Of a stretch of DNA of 64,000 nt, positions 20,497 through 29,461 are shown piece by piece. The first letter of the stretch is position 1. Each line of letters starts with the position of its first letter. The notes under the pieces are model-generated. The model searched no databases. It was given only the letters and a program-made list of their open reading frames with translations, and was not told where the DNA came from. Origin of the DNA: Caulobacter sp. S45 (GTDB taxonomy: Bacteria > Pseudomonadota > Alphaproteobacteria > Caulobacterales > Caulobacteraceae); assembly GCF_009765965.1 (NCBI RefSeq), contig NZ_LMUL01000003.1:23817-87816 (forward strand), written 5' to 3'. A program made the position numbers and the translations under genes.

Positions 20497-21375
20497 TCAC
20501 GTCTGGCGCTCCATCTCCACCCAGGCTTCCGCGCAGGCTTTGCACAGGTCGCGGATGCGGCCGATGTAGCTCTGGCGCTCGGCCACGGCGATCGCACCCC
20601 GAGCGTCCATGATGTTGAACAGGTGGCTCGCCTTCAGCACATGGTCGTAGGCCGGCAAGGCCAGTTTGCGCCCCTGGCGGCTACGCTGCTCCAGGATGCG
20701 TGGGACCTCCCGCGCCATGTCCTCGAACTGGCGCTTGAGCATGTCGACATCGGCGACTTCGAGTTCGAACTTGGAGAACTCGCGCTCATTCTCCAGAAAC
20801 ACCTCGCCATAGGTGAACTGGTCGTTGAACCGCAGGTCGTAGACGCTCTCCTTGCCCTGCAGATACAGCGACAGCCGCTCCAGCCCGTAGGTCAGCTCGC
20901 CGGCCACCAGCTCCACGTCCAGCCCGCCGACCTGCTGGAAGTAGGTGTACTGGGTCACTTCCATCCCGTCGCACCAGACCTCCCAGCCCAGGCCCCATGC
21001 GCCGACGGTGGGGTTCTCCCAGTCGTCCTCGACGAAGCGGATGTCGTGGACGGTCGGGTCCAGGCCGATGGCCTTCAGCGAGCCGAGATAGAGGTCCTGC
21101 AAGTTCTCCGGATTGGGCTTGAGGATCACCTGGTACTGGTGGTGCTGGTGCAGTCGGTTGGGGTTCTCGCCGTAACGGCCGTCCGCCGGCCGGCGCGAGG
21201 GCTGGACATAGGCGGCGCGCCAGGGCTTGGGCCCGAGCGCGCGCAGCACGGTGTTGGGGCTGAGCGTGCCGGCGCCGACCTCGACATCGTAGGGCTGCAG
21301 GATCACGCAACCCTGCTCCCCCCAATAGCGATGAAGCGTCAGGATCAGGTCCTGGAAGGTCAGGGCGTCGCTCAT
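20497..21375 (-). CDS. glyQ: Glycyl-tRNA synthetase alpha subunit
   Basis: Catalytic class II subunit of the alpha2beta2 glycyl-tRNA synthetase, 292 residues, the usual length. It starts [18 protein letters not shown], followed by [28 protein letters not shown] and the family hallmarks [28 protein letters not shown] and [17 protein letters not shown] at 21375 matches the canonical N-terminus; an extension to 21405 adds residues not seen in the family. It is the first gene of the minus-strand run glyQ - DUF559 - glyS - ppdK. The DUF559 gene and repeats separate it from its partner subunit by about 480 bases. Confidence 0.97.
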   Translation of the reverse strand: MSDALTFQDLILTLHRYWGEQGCVILQPYDVEVGAGTLSPNTVLRALGPKPWRAAYVQPSRRPADGRYGENPNRLHQHHQYQVILKPNPENLQDLYLGSLKAIGLDPTVHDIRFVEDDWENPTVGAWGLGWEVWCDGMEVTQYTYFQQVGGLDVELVAGELTYGLERLSLYLQGKESVYDLRFNDQFTYGEVFLENEREFSKFELEVADVDMLKRQFEDMAREVPRILEQRSRQGRKLALPAYDHVLKASHLFNIMDARGAIAVAERQSYIGRIRDLCKACAEAWVEMERQT

Positions 21376-21408
21376 GAGGGTGCGCAGGGCCGTCCAGGCG
21401 GTCAAAGA

Positions 21409-21436
21409 AAAGCCGGCGGACCATAGGGTCCGCCGG
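21409..21436 (-). terminator. Rho-independent terminator of the fasciclin gene
   Basis: A ten-base-pair GC-rich stem (21413-21422 with 21427-21436, four-base loop) is followed on the minus strand by a T-rich tract (CTTTTCTTT). It lies about 55 bases after the fasciclin stop and upstream of glyQ. Confidence 0.8.
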
Positions 21437-21491
21437 TTTGGGGATCAAGGCGAGCGGCCGAGGCCGAGGAAGTCCAAGGCCGCTTCAGGTC

Positions 21492-22121
21492 TTAGGCGGA
21501 GGGGGTCAGCACCTTGTCGACCACATAGATCACGCCGTTGGAGGCCGGCACGGCGGCCTGCAGCACGTTGGCGTCGTTGATCCGGATCGGGGTGGCGGAA
21601 CCGTCGATGCTGACCTGCTTCTGGGCGGCGGTCATCACCTTGCCGGCGGCGTGGCCCTTGACCTGCGCCTCGGTCACCTGGGTGGTGATGATGTGATAGG
21701 TCAGCAGGGCCCGCAGCTGGGCGGGGTCCTTCTTGATCGCGTCGAGCTGGCCGGGCGGCAGGGCGGCGAAGGCCGCATCCGTCGGCGCGATGACGGTGAT
21801 CTTGGGCTGGGCGCCCTGCAGCACGCTGGTCAGGCCGTTGGCGTCGAGCGCGGCCAGTAGGGTGGTGAACTGACCGGACCCTTTCAGCTCTTCATAGATG
21901 GTGGAAGACGCCGACGGCGTGATGATCGGGGCGGAATTCAAGGCTTGAGACGCGCCCGGCGTGGTCGCTGGCGGCGCGCTCGGGTCCGTTCCACCCTGTG
22001 TCTGGCTGACACCGGACGTCGTCATGGTCGAAGACGGGGTCGACCCGGCCTGGGCGAAAGCCGAGGACGCCATCAGGGTGGCGACGGCGGCGCCGGCCAG
22101 CAGGCGATCGATCTTCATCAC
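21492..22121 (-). CDS. Exported fasciclin (FAS1) domain protein
   Basis: 209-residue secreted protein. A signal peptide (LLAGAAVATLMASSAFAQA, cleavage near residue 24) is followed by a Ser/Thr/Pro-rich linker (about residues 25-70) and one FAS1 domain. FAS1 hallmarks are the first box (TVIAPTDAAFAALPPGQL), the central YHII and the second box (NGVIYVVDKVLTP). FAS1 proteins mediate adhesion or cell-surface interactions; the bacterial role here is unknown. Two adjacent ATGs (22121 and 22118) are possible starts, with GAAGGAAA just upstream. It is monocistronic, ended by the hairpin at 21409-21436. Confidence 0.93.
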   Translation of the reverse strand: MMKIDRLLAGAAVATLMASSAFAQAGSTPSSTMTTSGVSQTQGGTDPSAPPATTPGASQALNSAPIITPSASSTIYEELKGSGQFTTLLAALDANGLTSVLQGAQPKITVIAPTDAAFAALPPGQLDAIKKDPAQLRALLTYHIITTQVTEAQVKGHAAGKVMTAAQKQVSIDGSATPIRINDANVLQAAVPASNGVIYVVDKVLTPSA

Positions 22122-22227
22122 GTATTTCCTTCAGCAACGCGAACTGTGCGCTGTTTACCTACCGGCTCAGCTGAGAAAAGGTTTCTCCAGTTCACGGGTT
22201 CGTGAACGCGGACAACAGCTCATTTCC

Positions 22228-23121
22228 TCAGCTCGGGTCAGGCCACGGGCCGCCGAAGCGGCAGGCCTGGACCCACCAGCCGGGATGCTCGCGCTCGAAA
22301 CGGCGGGCCAGGGCCGCTGCATCGGCAGCGTTGCGGCAAAGCGCGAAGGCGGTGGCGCCAGAACCTGAAAGCCGGGTGAGACGCGCTTCGGGCGCCGCTC
22401 GCAATGCGCCCAGCACAGCGTTTATTTCAGGGGCGACGCCAAGCGCCGGCCCCTCCAGATCGTTTCGGCACGCGGCCAGGAAGGCGATCAACGTGTCGAC
22501 ATCGTCGAACGCGTCGGGCGTTTCCGGCCGATCCGCTGCGCCGGCCGCATGGACGTCATAGGCGCGATAGACCTGTCCCGTGGAGCAGGGAACACGCGGG
22601 TTGACCAGCACGGCGTCCAGCACCGGCATGACCGGGGGTGGCGACAGGCGCTCGCCACGACCTTCCGCCATCACTGGCCGCGCAGCCAGGCAGGCCGGGC
22701 CGTCCGAGCCCAACTCGCCGGCGATGGCCATCAGCACATCGTCGCCGGCCTGGGGGACGAAAGCGTCCCGCACCAGCCGCAGCCCCGCGCCCGCATCGCT
22801 CGACCCGCCGCCCAGCCCCGCCGCCACCGGCAGGGCCTTGATCAGCTTCAGCCGGAATGGCGGCGGTTGCACGTCGAAGCGGGCGAGCAGGGCCTGGACC
22901 GCCCGCCAGGCCAGGTTGCCGGCCGGGTCCTCGCCCGCCAGCGCGGCGGCGAACGGACCCTCCAGGTCGAAGCCGGTCGTGTCGGCGGCGCTCAGCTCCA
23001 GCCGGTCGCCGATGTCGGCGAAGGTCATCAGGCTGGCCAGCGGGTGATAGCCGTCGGGTTGCAGGGGGGCGACGTGGAGGAAGAGGTTGACCTTCGCCGG
23101 CGCCAGGGCGGCTGCGATCAA
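22228..23121 (-). CDS. ispE: 4-diphosphocytidyl-2-C-methyl-D-erythritol kinase (IspE)
   Basis: GHMP kinase of the MEP isoprenoid pathway that phosphorylates CDP-ME; its products feed, among others, hopanoid synthesis. 297 residues. The N-terminal LAPAKVNLFLHVAPLQPDGYHPLASLM is canonical, and the ATP-binding GHMP motif PVAAGLGGGSSDAG and the C-terminal RLSGSGATAFALC are present. The start is TTG at 23121-23119, overlapping the stop of the upstream TPR gene as TTGA. The longer open frame (to 23244) only shadows that gene. The overlap suggests translational coupling. Confidence 0.94.
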   Translation of the reverse strand: MIAAALAPAKVNLFLHVAPLQPDGYHPLASLMTFADIGDRLELSAADTTGFDLEGPFAAALAGEDPAGNLAWRAVQALLARFDVQPPPFRLKLIKALPVAAGLGGGSSDAGAGLRLVRDAFVPQAGDDVLMAIAGELGSDGPACLAARPVMAEGRGERLSPPPVMPVLDAVLVNPRVPCSTGQVYRAYDVHAAGAADRPETPDAFDDVDTLIAFLAACRNDLEGPALGVAPEINAVLGALRAAPEARLTRLSGSGATAFALCRNAADAAALARRFEREHPGWWVQACRFGGPWPDPS

Positions 23122-24875
23122 GGATGGCCTGCGTCTTTCGGCGCCGTGGGTCCGCCGGCCGAGCCCAGTCCATCGCGCGCCAGCTTGCCCTCGACGGAGG
23201 AGCGAGCCTTGGCGTCGGGCTCCAGCGTCAGCACGCGGCGCCACTGGTACTGCGCCTCCAGCTTGCGGCCGGTGCTGAAGTAGGCGTCGCCGAGGTGGTT
23301 ATTGATATCGGGATCGGACGGGTCGAGGCTGGCCGCGCGCTCCAGCTCCTTGACTGCCTGGGGATAGCGGCCGAGGCGATAGTAGGCCCAGCCAAGCGAG
23401 TCGACCACCGCGCCCGAGTCGGGCGCCAGGGTGGTGGCCTTGGTCAACAGGCTCAGCGCCTCGTCTAGGTGCTCGCCCCGGTCCGCCCAGGCGAAGCCCA
23501 GATAGTTCAACACTTCGGGATCGTCGGGCTTCAGGTCCAGCGCGTGTTGCAGGTCCTTTTGCGCGGTGTCCCACTGGCCCTGCCGTTCCAGCGAGGCGCC
23601 GCGAAGGTAGTACAGCCGCCAGACCGCGGCGGTGTCGCGGCCGACCAGGGCGATCAGCTTGTCCAGGGTCTGCACGGCCTCAGGATAGCGTTCGTCGTCG
23701 CGATAGATGTCGGCCAGGACCAGCAGGGTGTGCGGGTCGCTCGGCCGGTCGGCCACGGCGGCCTGGGCCACCTTGAGCGCCTCATCCTTGCTTCCCGCTT
23801 CCTGCAGGTTGATGGCCAACCGGCCCTGGGCCGTGGTGTATTCGGGCGAGGTCGGCTTGACTCGGCGATAGGCGTCGCGCGCGGCCGCCGGGTCCTGCTG
23901 CGCCTCAAGCGCGTCGCCGACCAGCACCCAGCCCTCGGCTAGGTTGGGATCGAGCTTCAGCGCCAGGCGCAGATAGGCCAACCCCGCGTCGGGTTGTTTC
24001 TGCGCCAGCAGCAGGGCGGCCGGGCCGATCAGCGACTGCGCCGCGCCGGTGAGGATGGTGGGCGCCGCCGGCGCGGTCGCGCCCGCCGCCGCACGCGCCT
24101 TGGCTGCGGCGAAGGCCGGGTCGGTCGGGTCCTTGGACAGACTCTGGCCGTAGAGCGCCACCGCCGCATCGCGTCGGCCGCGCCGTTCGAGGAAGGCGCC
24201 ATAGGCCAGGGCGAACACGCCGCCCCGAGGGGCCATGACCTGATATTCCGCTTCGGCTTCGGGGAACTTGCCAGCGCGCTCCAGCAGCAGGGCGTGGTTC
24301 AGCTGCCCGAAGGCCTGCACCGCCCGGTCGCCGCCCCCGGCGACCGGCGTGGTGGCTGCATTCCAGTCCCCGGCCGCTGCAGCCGCCCAGGGCGTCAGCA
24401 AGGCCGCCGCCGCCCAATGGGCGCCCATGCTCGACGCCGACAGCAGGTCGTAGGCCGCCTTGCCGTGGTCCGCCGACAAGGCCACCACCGCCTGGGTGAC
24501 CCGGCCGAGCGCGTAGGCCGCTTCGTCGCCTTCGCCCGGACGCGGGGCCAGGGCGGCGGCCCGGTCCACATCGCCGGCCACCAGGGCTGCGGCGAAGGCG
24601 CGTTCCTTGAGGAAGCCGGCGTCGGGGCTGCGCGCGCTGGCCTGGCCGAGATACATGGCCGCGTCCTGGCTGGCGCCGTTGTCGAGTGCGGCCTCGCCCG
24701 CGAGATACAGGCCATAGACCGAGGTGTCCCCCAGTCGCGAGTCCATGCTCGAGGCGTCGGCATGGGCGGCCGGACGCAGCGCAGGCGGCGACGCTCCGGT
24801 CGCGCAGGCGGCGAGCACGGCGGGAAGGGCCATAACGGCGAGAGCGCGGGCCAGAACCCGATTGGTCTTGGACAT
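23118..24875 (-). CDS. TPR-repeat lipoprotein
   Basis: 585-residue tetratricopeptide-repeat protein. The N-terminus is a lipoprotein signal (ALAVMALPAVLAAC, lipobox LAAC with Cys near residue 23), so it is probably anchored in the outer or inner membrane facing the periplasm. Many 34-residue TPR units follow, for example EVLNYLGFAWADRGEHLDEALSLL, VVDSLGWAYYRLGRYPQAVKEL and INNHLGDAYFSTGRKLEAQYQW. It is likely a scaffold for protein-protein contacts; the partner is unknown. It is followed without a gap by ispE, so the two are co-translated. Similar TPR genes often precede ispE in Caulobacterales (from memory). Confidence 0.92.
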   Translation of the reverse strand: MSKTNRVLARALAVMALPAVLAACATGASPPALRPAAHADASSMDSRLGDTSVYGLYLAGEAALDNGASQDAAMYLGQASARSPDAGFLKERAFAAALVAGDVDRAAALAPRPGEGDEAAYALGRVTQAVVALSADHGKAAYDLLSASSMGAHWAAAALLTPWAAAAAGDWNAATTPVAGGGDRAVQAFGQLNHALLLERAGKFPEAEAEYQVMAPRGGVFALAYGAFLERRGRRDAAVALYGQSLSKDPTDPAFAAAKARAAAGATAPAAPTILTGAAQSLIGPAALLLAQKQPDAGLAYLRLALKLDPNLAEGWVLVGDALEAQQDPAAARDAYRRVKPTSPEYTTAQGRLAINLQEAGSKDEALKVAQAAVADRPSDPHTLLVLADIYRDDERYPEAVQTLDKLIALVGRDTAAVWRLYYLRGASLERQGQWDTAQKDLQHALDLKPDDPEVLNYLGFAWADRGEHLDEALSLLTKATTLAPDSGAVVDSLGWAYYRLGRYPQAVKELERAASLDPSDPDINNHLGDAYFSTGRKLEAQYQWRRVLTLEPDAKARSSVEGKLARDGLGSAGGPTAPKDAGHP

Positions 24876-24951
24876 CAGGATTTACATCCACCCTTTGCGC
24901 CCGCCGGGCAAGCGCGCGCCGCCATCTCGCACCTATAACGCGTGAGACGGC

Positions 24952-26658
24952 TCACATGTTCGGATAGTTGGGACCGCCGCCGCCCTCCGGCGTGGTCCAG
25001 ACGATGTTCTGCGACGGGTCCTTGATATCGCACGTCTTGCAGTGAACGCAGTTCTGCGCGTTGATCACAAAGCGCGGATCGGTCCCCTCGTCCTGCACCA
25101 CCTCGTAGACCCCGGCCGGGCAATAGAGCCGGGCTGGCTCGCCATACTTGGGCAGATTTACCCGGATCGGGACGGCGAGGTCGCGCAGCTTCAGATGGCT
25201 GGGCTGGTCCTCGTCGTGGTTGGTGTTGGAGATGAACACCGAGGACAGCTTGTCGAAGCTGATCACGCCGTCGGGCTTGGGATAGACGATCGGCTTGTAA
25301 TCCTTGGCCAGGCCGGTGGACTCCGCGTCGGTCTTCTTGTGCTTCAGCGTGCCGAGGAACGAGAAGCCGCCGGTCAGGTTGGTGACCGTCATCTCCATCC
25401 CCGCCGCGATGGTGCCAAGCACGGTGCCGAGCCGGGTCAGCAGCGGCTTGGCGTTGCGCACCAGCATCAGCTCCTTGCGGATCGCAGAGGCGTCGTAGGC
25501 GGTCTGATACTCGCTCAGCACGTCGCCGCCCCGCCCGGCCGTCAGCGCGCCGTAGGCCGCGTCCGCCGCCAGGATGCCCGAGCGGATGGCGTTATGGCTG
25601 CCCTTGATGCGCGGCACGTTGACGAAGCCGGCGCTGTCGCCGAGCAGCACCCCGCCCGGGAAGGCCAGCTTGGGCACCGACTGCGCCCCGCCCTCGCAGA
25701 TCGCCCGCGCGCCATAGGAGATGCGCTTGCCGCCCTCCAGGTGGGGCCGCACCTCGGCATGCTGCTTGAAGCGCTGGAACTCGTCGAAGGGCGAAAGGAA
25801 CGGGTTGGCGTAGTTCAGGTGGACCACGAAGCCGACGGACACATAGTTGTCCCCGAAGTGGTACATCCACGAGCCGCCGCCGGTCTTGTCGTCCAGCGGC
25901 CAGCCGAGCGTGTGCTGGACATAGCCGGGCTTGAAGGTCGCGTCGGGGACTTGCCACAGCTCCTTGATGCCGATGCCGTACTTCTGCACGTCGACGCCTT
26001 CGCGCAGGCCGTACTTGGCCTCGACCAGCTTGGACAACGAGCCGCGCACGCCTTCGGCCAGGAACACGTAGCGGCCATGCAGCTCCACGCCGGGCTGGAA
26101 GTCGGGCTTGTGATGGCCGTCCTTGGCCACGCCGAACACGCCGGCGACGACGCCCTTCACCACGCCATCCTGGTAGACCAGCTCGGACGCCGACATGCCG
26201 GGATAGATCTCCACCCCGAGCGCCTCGGCCTCCGTCGCCAGCCAGCGGCACAGATTGCCGAGCGAGGCGATGTAGGCGCCATGGTTCTTCATGAACCCCG
26301 GCATCGGCAGCCAGGAGATGTCCAGCGATCCGTGCGGACCGAGATAGATGAAGCGGTCCTTGGTGACGGGCGTCTCCAGCGGCGCGCCCTTTTCCTTCCA
26401 GTCGGGGAACAGGGTGGTCAGGCCGGAGGGGTCGATCACCGCGCCCGAGAGGATATGGGCTCCGACCTCGGAGCCCTTTTCCAGCACCGCGACGGAAATA
26501 TCCTCGCCCCTCTCGGCGGAGAGCTGCTTCAGCCGGATGGCGGCGGCCAGGCCGGCGGGACCGGCGCCGACCACCACCACGTCGTAGGCCATGACCTCGC
26601 GCTCGGGCGAATCGGCTTCCACGCCGCCCATTTCGTTTTCGATCTCTTCCCCGCCCAT
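24952..26658 (-). CDS. Electron transfer flavoprotein-ubiquinone oxidoreductase
   Basis: Inner-membrane-associated flavo-iron-sulfur enzyme (568 residues) that passes electrons from ETF, reduced in fatty-acid and amino-acid oxidation, to ubiquinone. The FAD-binding GAGPAG is at residues 31-36. The large middle domain has VFLAEGVRGSLSKLVEAKYGL and GSHNAIRSGILAADAA. The C-terminal 4Fe-4S domain has YCPAGVYEVV and NCVHCKTCDIKDPSQNI. It is divergent from the uracil-DNA glycosylase gene across about 130 bases in which I see no clear promoter. Confidence 0.96.
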   Translation of the reverse strand: MGGEEIENEMGGVEADSPEREVMAYDVVVVGAGPAGLAAAIRLKQLSAERGEDISVAVLEKGSEVGAHILSGAVIDPSGLTTLFPDWKEKGAPLETPVTKDRFIYLGPHGSLDISWLPMPGFMKNHGAYIASLGNLCRWLATEAEALGVEIYPGMSASELVYQDGVVKGVVAGVFGVAKDGHHKPDFQPGVELHGRYVFLAEGVRGSLSKLVEAKYGLREGVDVQKYGIGIKELWQVPDATFKPGYVQHTLGWPLDDKTGGGSWMYHFGDNYVSVGFVVHLNYANPFLSPFDEFQRFKQHAEVRPHLEGGKRISYGARAICEGGAQSVPKLAFPGGVLLGDSAGFVNVPRIKGSHNAIRSGILAADAAYGALTAGRGGDVLSEYQTAYDASAIRKELMLVRNAKPLLTRLGTVLGTIAAGMEMTVTNLTGGFSFLGTLKHKKTDAESTGLAKDYKPIVYPKPDGVISFDKLSSVFISNTNHDEDQPSHLKLRDLAVPIRVNLPKYGEPARLYCPAGVYEVVQDEGTDPRFVINAQNCVHCKTCDIKDPSQNIVWTTPEGGGGPNYPNM

Positions 26659-26792
26659 GCCCTGTCCCCTACCGCCCGTGGATCGCGCGTCGTCTTGAGG
26701 TGCGAACGGATCGCGCGACGCCTTGATCCTTGATAGGACTTATCTGAACCTCTCGACAGCATGGTCAAGCGCCGTGCGCCGAACCGGATTGC

Positions 26793-27608
26793 ATGGCCCA
26801 ACCGCATCATCCCGCCGATCTCCGCGCACTCGAAGGCCTGCTGGCCTTCTGGGCCGATGCGGGGGTGGATTGCGTCTATGCCGAGGAGCCGGTGGACCGG
26901 ATGGCCGAAGGCGCGCGCCGCTTGGCGCCCCAACGGCCGCCGACTGCGCCTCCCGCCAGGCAGACGGCCGCCGCCGCGCCCTCCGTTGCGCCGCATGTGG
27001 GCCAAGCCCTGGTGGAGGCGCGCGCGGCCGCCACAGCCGCCGGGGACCTCACCGCCCTGCAAGCCGCCATCGCCGCCTTCGAGGGTTGTTCGCTGAAGGC
27101 CGGGGCGACCAATACGGTGTTCTCGCGCGGGCGGCCCGATGCGAAGATCGTGATCGTCGGCGAAGGTCCCGGCGCCGAAGAGGATCGCCAAGGCCAACCC
27201 TTCGTCGGCCCCTCCGGACGGCTGCTGGACCGGATGCTGGAGGCCGCGGGCCTCGCCGACCAGGTATTCATCACCAACACCGTGTTCTGGCGCGCGCCGG
27301 CGAATCGCACCCCTTCGCCGCAGGAGCAGGCCGTCTGCCTGCCCTTCGTCGAGCGCGCCATCGCCCTGGTGCGACCCCAAGTCTTGCTGCTGATGGGTGG
27401 GGCCTCGGCCAAGCATCTGCTCAAGCGCCCGGAAGGCATACTGAGCCTGCGCGGCCGTTGGCAGGACTGGGTTTCCGAGGACGGCGCCCAATCGATCCCG
27501 GCCATGCCGACCCTGCATCCGGCCTTTTTGCTGCGACAACCCGTCGCAAAGGGGCACGCCTGGCAGGATATTTTGACCCTGCTGTCAAGACTTGAAGGGC
27601 CCGCTTAG
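26793..27608 (+). CDS. Uracil-DNA glycosylase, family 4/5-like
   Basis: Base-excision repair enzyme (271 residues) removing uracil from DNA. An N-terminal extension of about 90 residues, Pro/Ala-rich, precedes the domain. The active-site motif GEGPGAEEDRQGQPFVGPSG and the second motif (LHPAFLLRQP) identify the superfamily. Iron-sulfur cysteines appear as FEGCSLK and AVCLPFVERA; the second Cys of the usual C-x2-C is replaced by Lys, a pattern I recall from alphaproteobacterial members. It is probably a single-gene transcription unit, followed about 100 bases later by a lytic transglycosylase gene. Confidence 0.92.
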   Translation: MAQPHHPADLRALEGLLAFWADAGVDCVYAEEPVDRMAEGARRLAPQRPPTAPPARQTAAAAPSVAPHVGQALVEARAAATAAGDLTALQAAIAAFEGCSLKAGATNTVFSRGRPDAKIVIVGEGPGAEEDRQGQPFVGPSGRLLDRMLEAAGLADQVFITNTVFWRAPANRTPSPQEQAVCLPFVERAIALVRPQVLLLMGGASAKHLLKRPEGILSLRGRWQDWVSEDGAQSIPAMPTLHPAFLLRQPVAKGHAWQDILTLLSRLEGPA

Positions 27609-27628
27609 CTCGGTCAGGGTCCACCTGC

Positions 27629-27642
27629 CTAGTTCTAACTAG
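27629..27642. promoter_or_regulatory. Short palindrome upstream of the lytic transglycosylase gene
   Basis: Perfect inverted repeat CTAGTT-CT-AACTAG, located 72 bases before the slt-like ATG. It could be an operator; its AT content stands out in a GC-rich gap. No regulator can be named. Confidence 0.3.
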
Positions 27643-27713
27643 TGAAAAACCCACGTGCAGCCCGCCCATGACGAGATCATTCGGGGGCGGGCGGCCGAGC
27701 GGAAGGTTACTGA

Positions 27714-29336
27714 ATGACGGTGTCAGGACGGGGTTCTCGCCCGTACGCCATGAGCTTAGCCATCGGCGTTTTCGGGTCCATGTCCCTGGCCGGCGCCGCC
27801 CTCGCCACCCCCATCCCCACCTCCGACCTGGCTAACGCCGCCTCCCCCGTCGCGACGTCGGCAGCGCTGAAGGTGCTGTCCGCCGAAGACGCCCGCCGCT
27901 ATGGCCAGGCCTTCGCCGCCATGAACCGGGGCGACCTGATCGCCGGCCAAAACCTGGCCAAGGGCGTTTCCGACCCCTGCTTGCTCGGCCGCCTCGAGGC
28001 CGCCCGGCTGCTGAACCCCAACTACCGCGCCAACTATCCCGAGATGGCCGCCTGGCTCGAACGCAACGCCGACCTGCCCGAGGCCGAGCGCGTCTACGAC
28101 CTGGCGATGAAGCGCAAACCCTCCGGCGCCGCCGCGCCGCGCGCACCGCTGACCGCCAGCGCCTCGACGCCCAGCGCCGTAAGCCTGGGCGAGCGGGTGT
28201 CGCGCAGCCTGCAAGGCGCGCCCGCCCCCAGCGCCGGCCAGCGGGCCGCCCGCGACGCCTTCTACCACGGCGACCTGGAGCAGGCTTACGCCCTGGCTGT
28301 CCGCTCCAACGAGCGCTGGATCGCCGGCCTCGCGGCCATGCGGCTGAAGCGCTATCCCGAGGCGCAGAGCAACCTCGAAGCCCTGTCCGGCGACGTCCGC
28401 CAGAGCCCCTGGATGCGTTCGGGCGCCGCCTACTGGGCGGCCCGCGCGGCGGCGGCGCAATCGGACGGCGCCAAGGCTCAGGGCCTGCTCAAGGTCGCCG
28501 CCCGCTCGCCGGACACCTTCTATGGCCTGATCGCCGCGCGTGAGCTGCAGCAGCTCAACGCCAAGTCGCCCAAGGCCGACGCCATCGCCGACATCCTGGC
28601 CGCCTCGACGCTTAGCGTCGACGACGCCGCCGCCTTCGCCAAGTCCGACCCGCGCGCTCACCGCGCCGCCGCCCTGATGCAGATCGGGCTGCCGCTGAAC
28701 GCAGGCGAGGAATTGCGCACCGCCATGACCACGGCCAGCGACGCGGATCGCCCGCGCCTGACCTCCCTGGCCCTGGCGCTGAACGCGCCCTTGGGCGACG
28801 CCGACCCGTCCAAGGCCGGTTGGGCGCGCTTCGACGTGGGCCACTTCCCGACCCCAGTGCTGACGCCGCTAGGCGGCTTCACCATCGACAAGGCGCTGGT
28901 CTACGCCCTGGTCCGCCAGGAGAGCCGGTTCGACCCCAACGCCGCCAGCGGCTCGGGCGCCTACGGGCTGATGCAGCTGACCGCCGACACCGCCGCACGG
29001 CTCGCCGGCGACGACAAGCTGCGCCACAATCCCGCGGCGCTGCGCGATCCCGGCCTGAACCTCAAGCTGGGCCAAGCCTATGTGACCAAGCTGCTCGCCG
29101 CCGCCAAGGGCGACGTGCTGAAGGCGGTGGCCGGCTACAACTCGGGTCCTGGCGTCGTGCAGAAGCTCTCCGCCAAGATGGGTCAGGACGCCGACAGCCT
29201 GATGCTGGTGGAAAGCATGCCCAGCAGCCAGACCCGCGACTACGTTCAGCGGGTGATGTCCTACTACTGGACTTACCGGCAGATCTTCGGCCAGGACGCG
29301 CCGGCCATCGCCGCCGTCGCCAAGGCGAGCTTCTAG
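27714..29336 (+). CDS. Soluble lytic murein transglycosylase (Slt family)
   Basis: Periplasmic enzyme (540 residues) cleaving the MurNAc-GlcNAc bond with 1,6-anhydro formation. A signal sequence (MSLAIGVFGSMSLAGAALA) is followed by a long alpha-helical superhelix (about residues 40-380) and the C-terminal lysozyme-like SLT domain. The domain contains VRQESRFDPNAASGSGAYGL with the catalytic Glu, LMQLTADTAARLAG and AGYNSGPGVV. The ATG at 27714 is preceded by GGAAGG at eight bases. Linked roles are cell-wall turnover and flagellum or secretion gap-making. Confidence 0.95.
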   Translation: MTVSGRGSRPYAMSLAIGVFGSMSLAGAALATPIPTSDLANAASPVATSAALKVLSAEDARRYGQAFAAMNRGDLIAGQNLAKGVSDPCLLGRLEAARLLNPNYRANYPEMAAWLERNADLPEAERVYDLAMKRKPSGAAAPRAPLTASASTPSAVSLGERVSRSLQGAPAPSAGQRAARDAFYHGDLEQAYALAVRSNERWIAGLAAMRLKRYPEAQSNLEALSGDVRQSPWMRSGAAYWAARAAAAQSDGAKAQGLLKVAARSPDTFYGLIAARELQQLNAKSPKADAIADILAASTLSVDDAAAFAKSDPRAHRAAALMQIGLPLNAGEELRTAMTTASDADRPRLTSLALALNAPLGDADPSKAGWARFDVGHFPTPVLTPLGGFTIDKALVYALVRQESRFDPNAASGSGAYGLMQLTADTAARLAGDDKLRHNPAALRDPGLNLKLGQAYVTKLLAAAKGDVLKAVAGYNSGPGVVQKLSAKMGQDADSLMLVESMPSSQTRDYVQRVMSYYWTYRQIFGQDAPAIAAVAKASF

Positions 29337-29461
29337 GGTCTGGACACGGTCCGGCTCACGCTCGAGCCGCACCTCGGCTTTCGACGATTAGGGCGCGCCC
29401 CTACCCTCCACGGCTCAGGCCCCCATCTCCGCCTTGAAGAGGGTGCAGACGACGGCGAACG

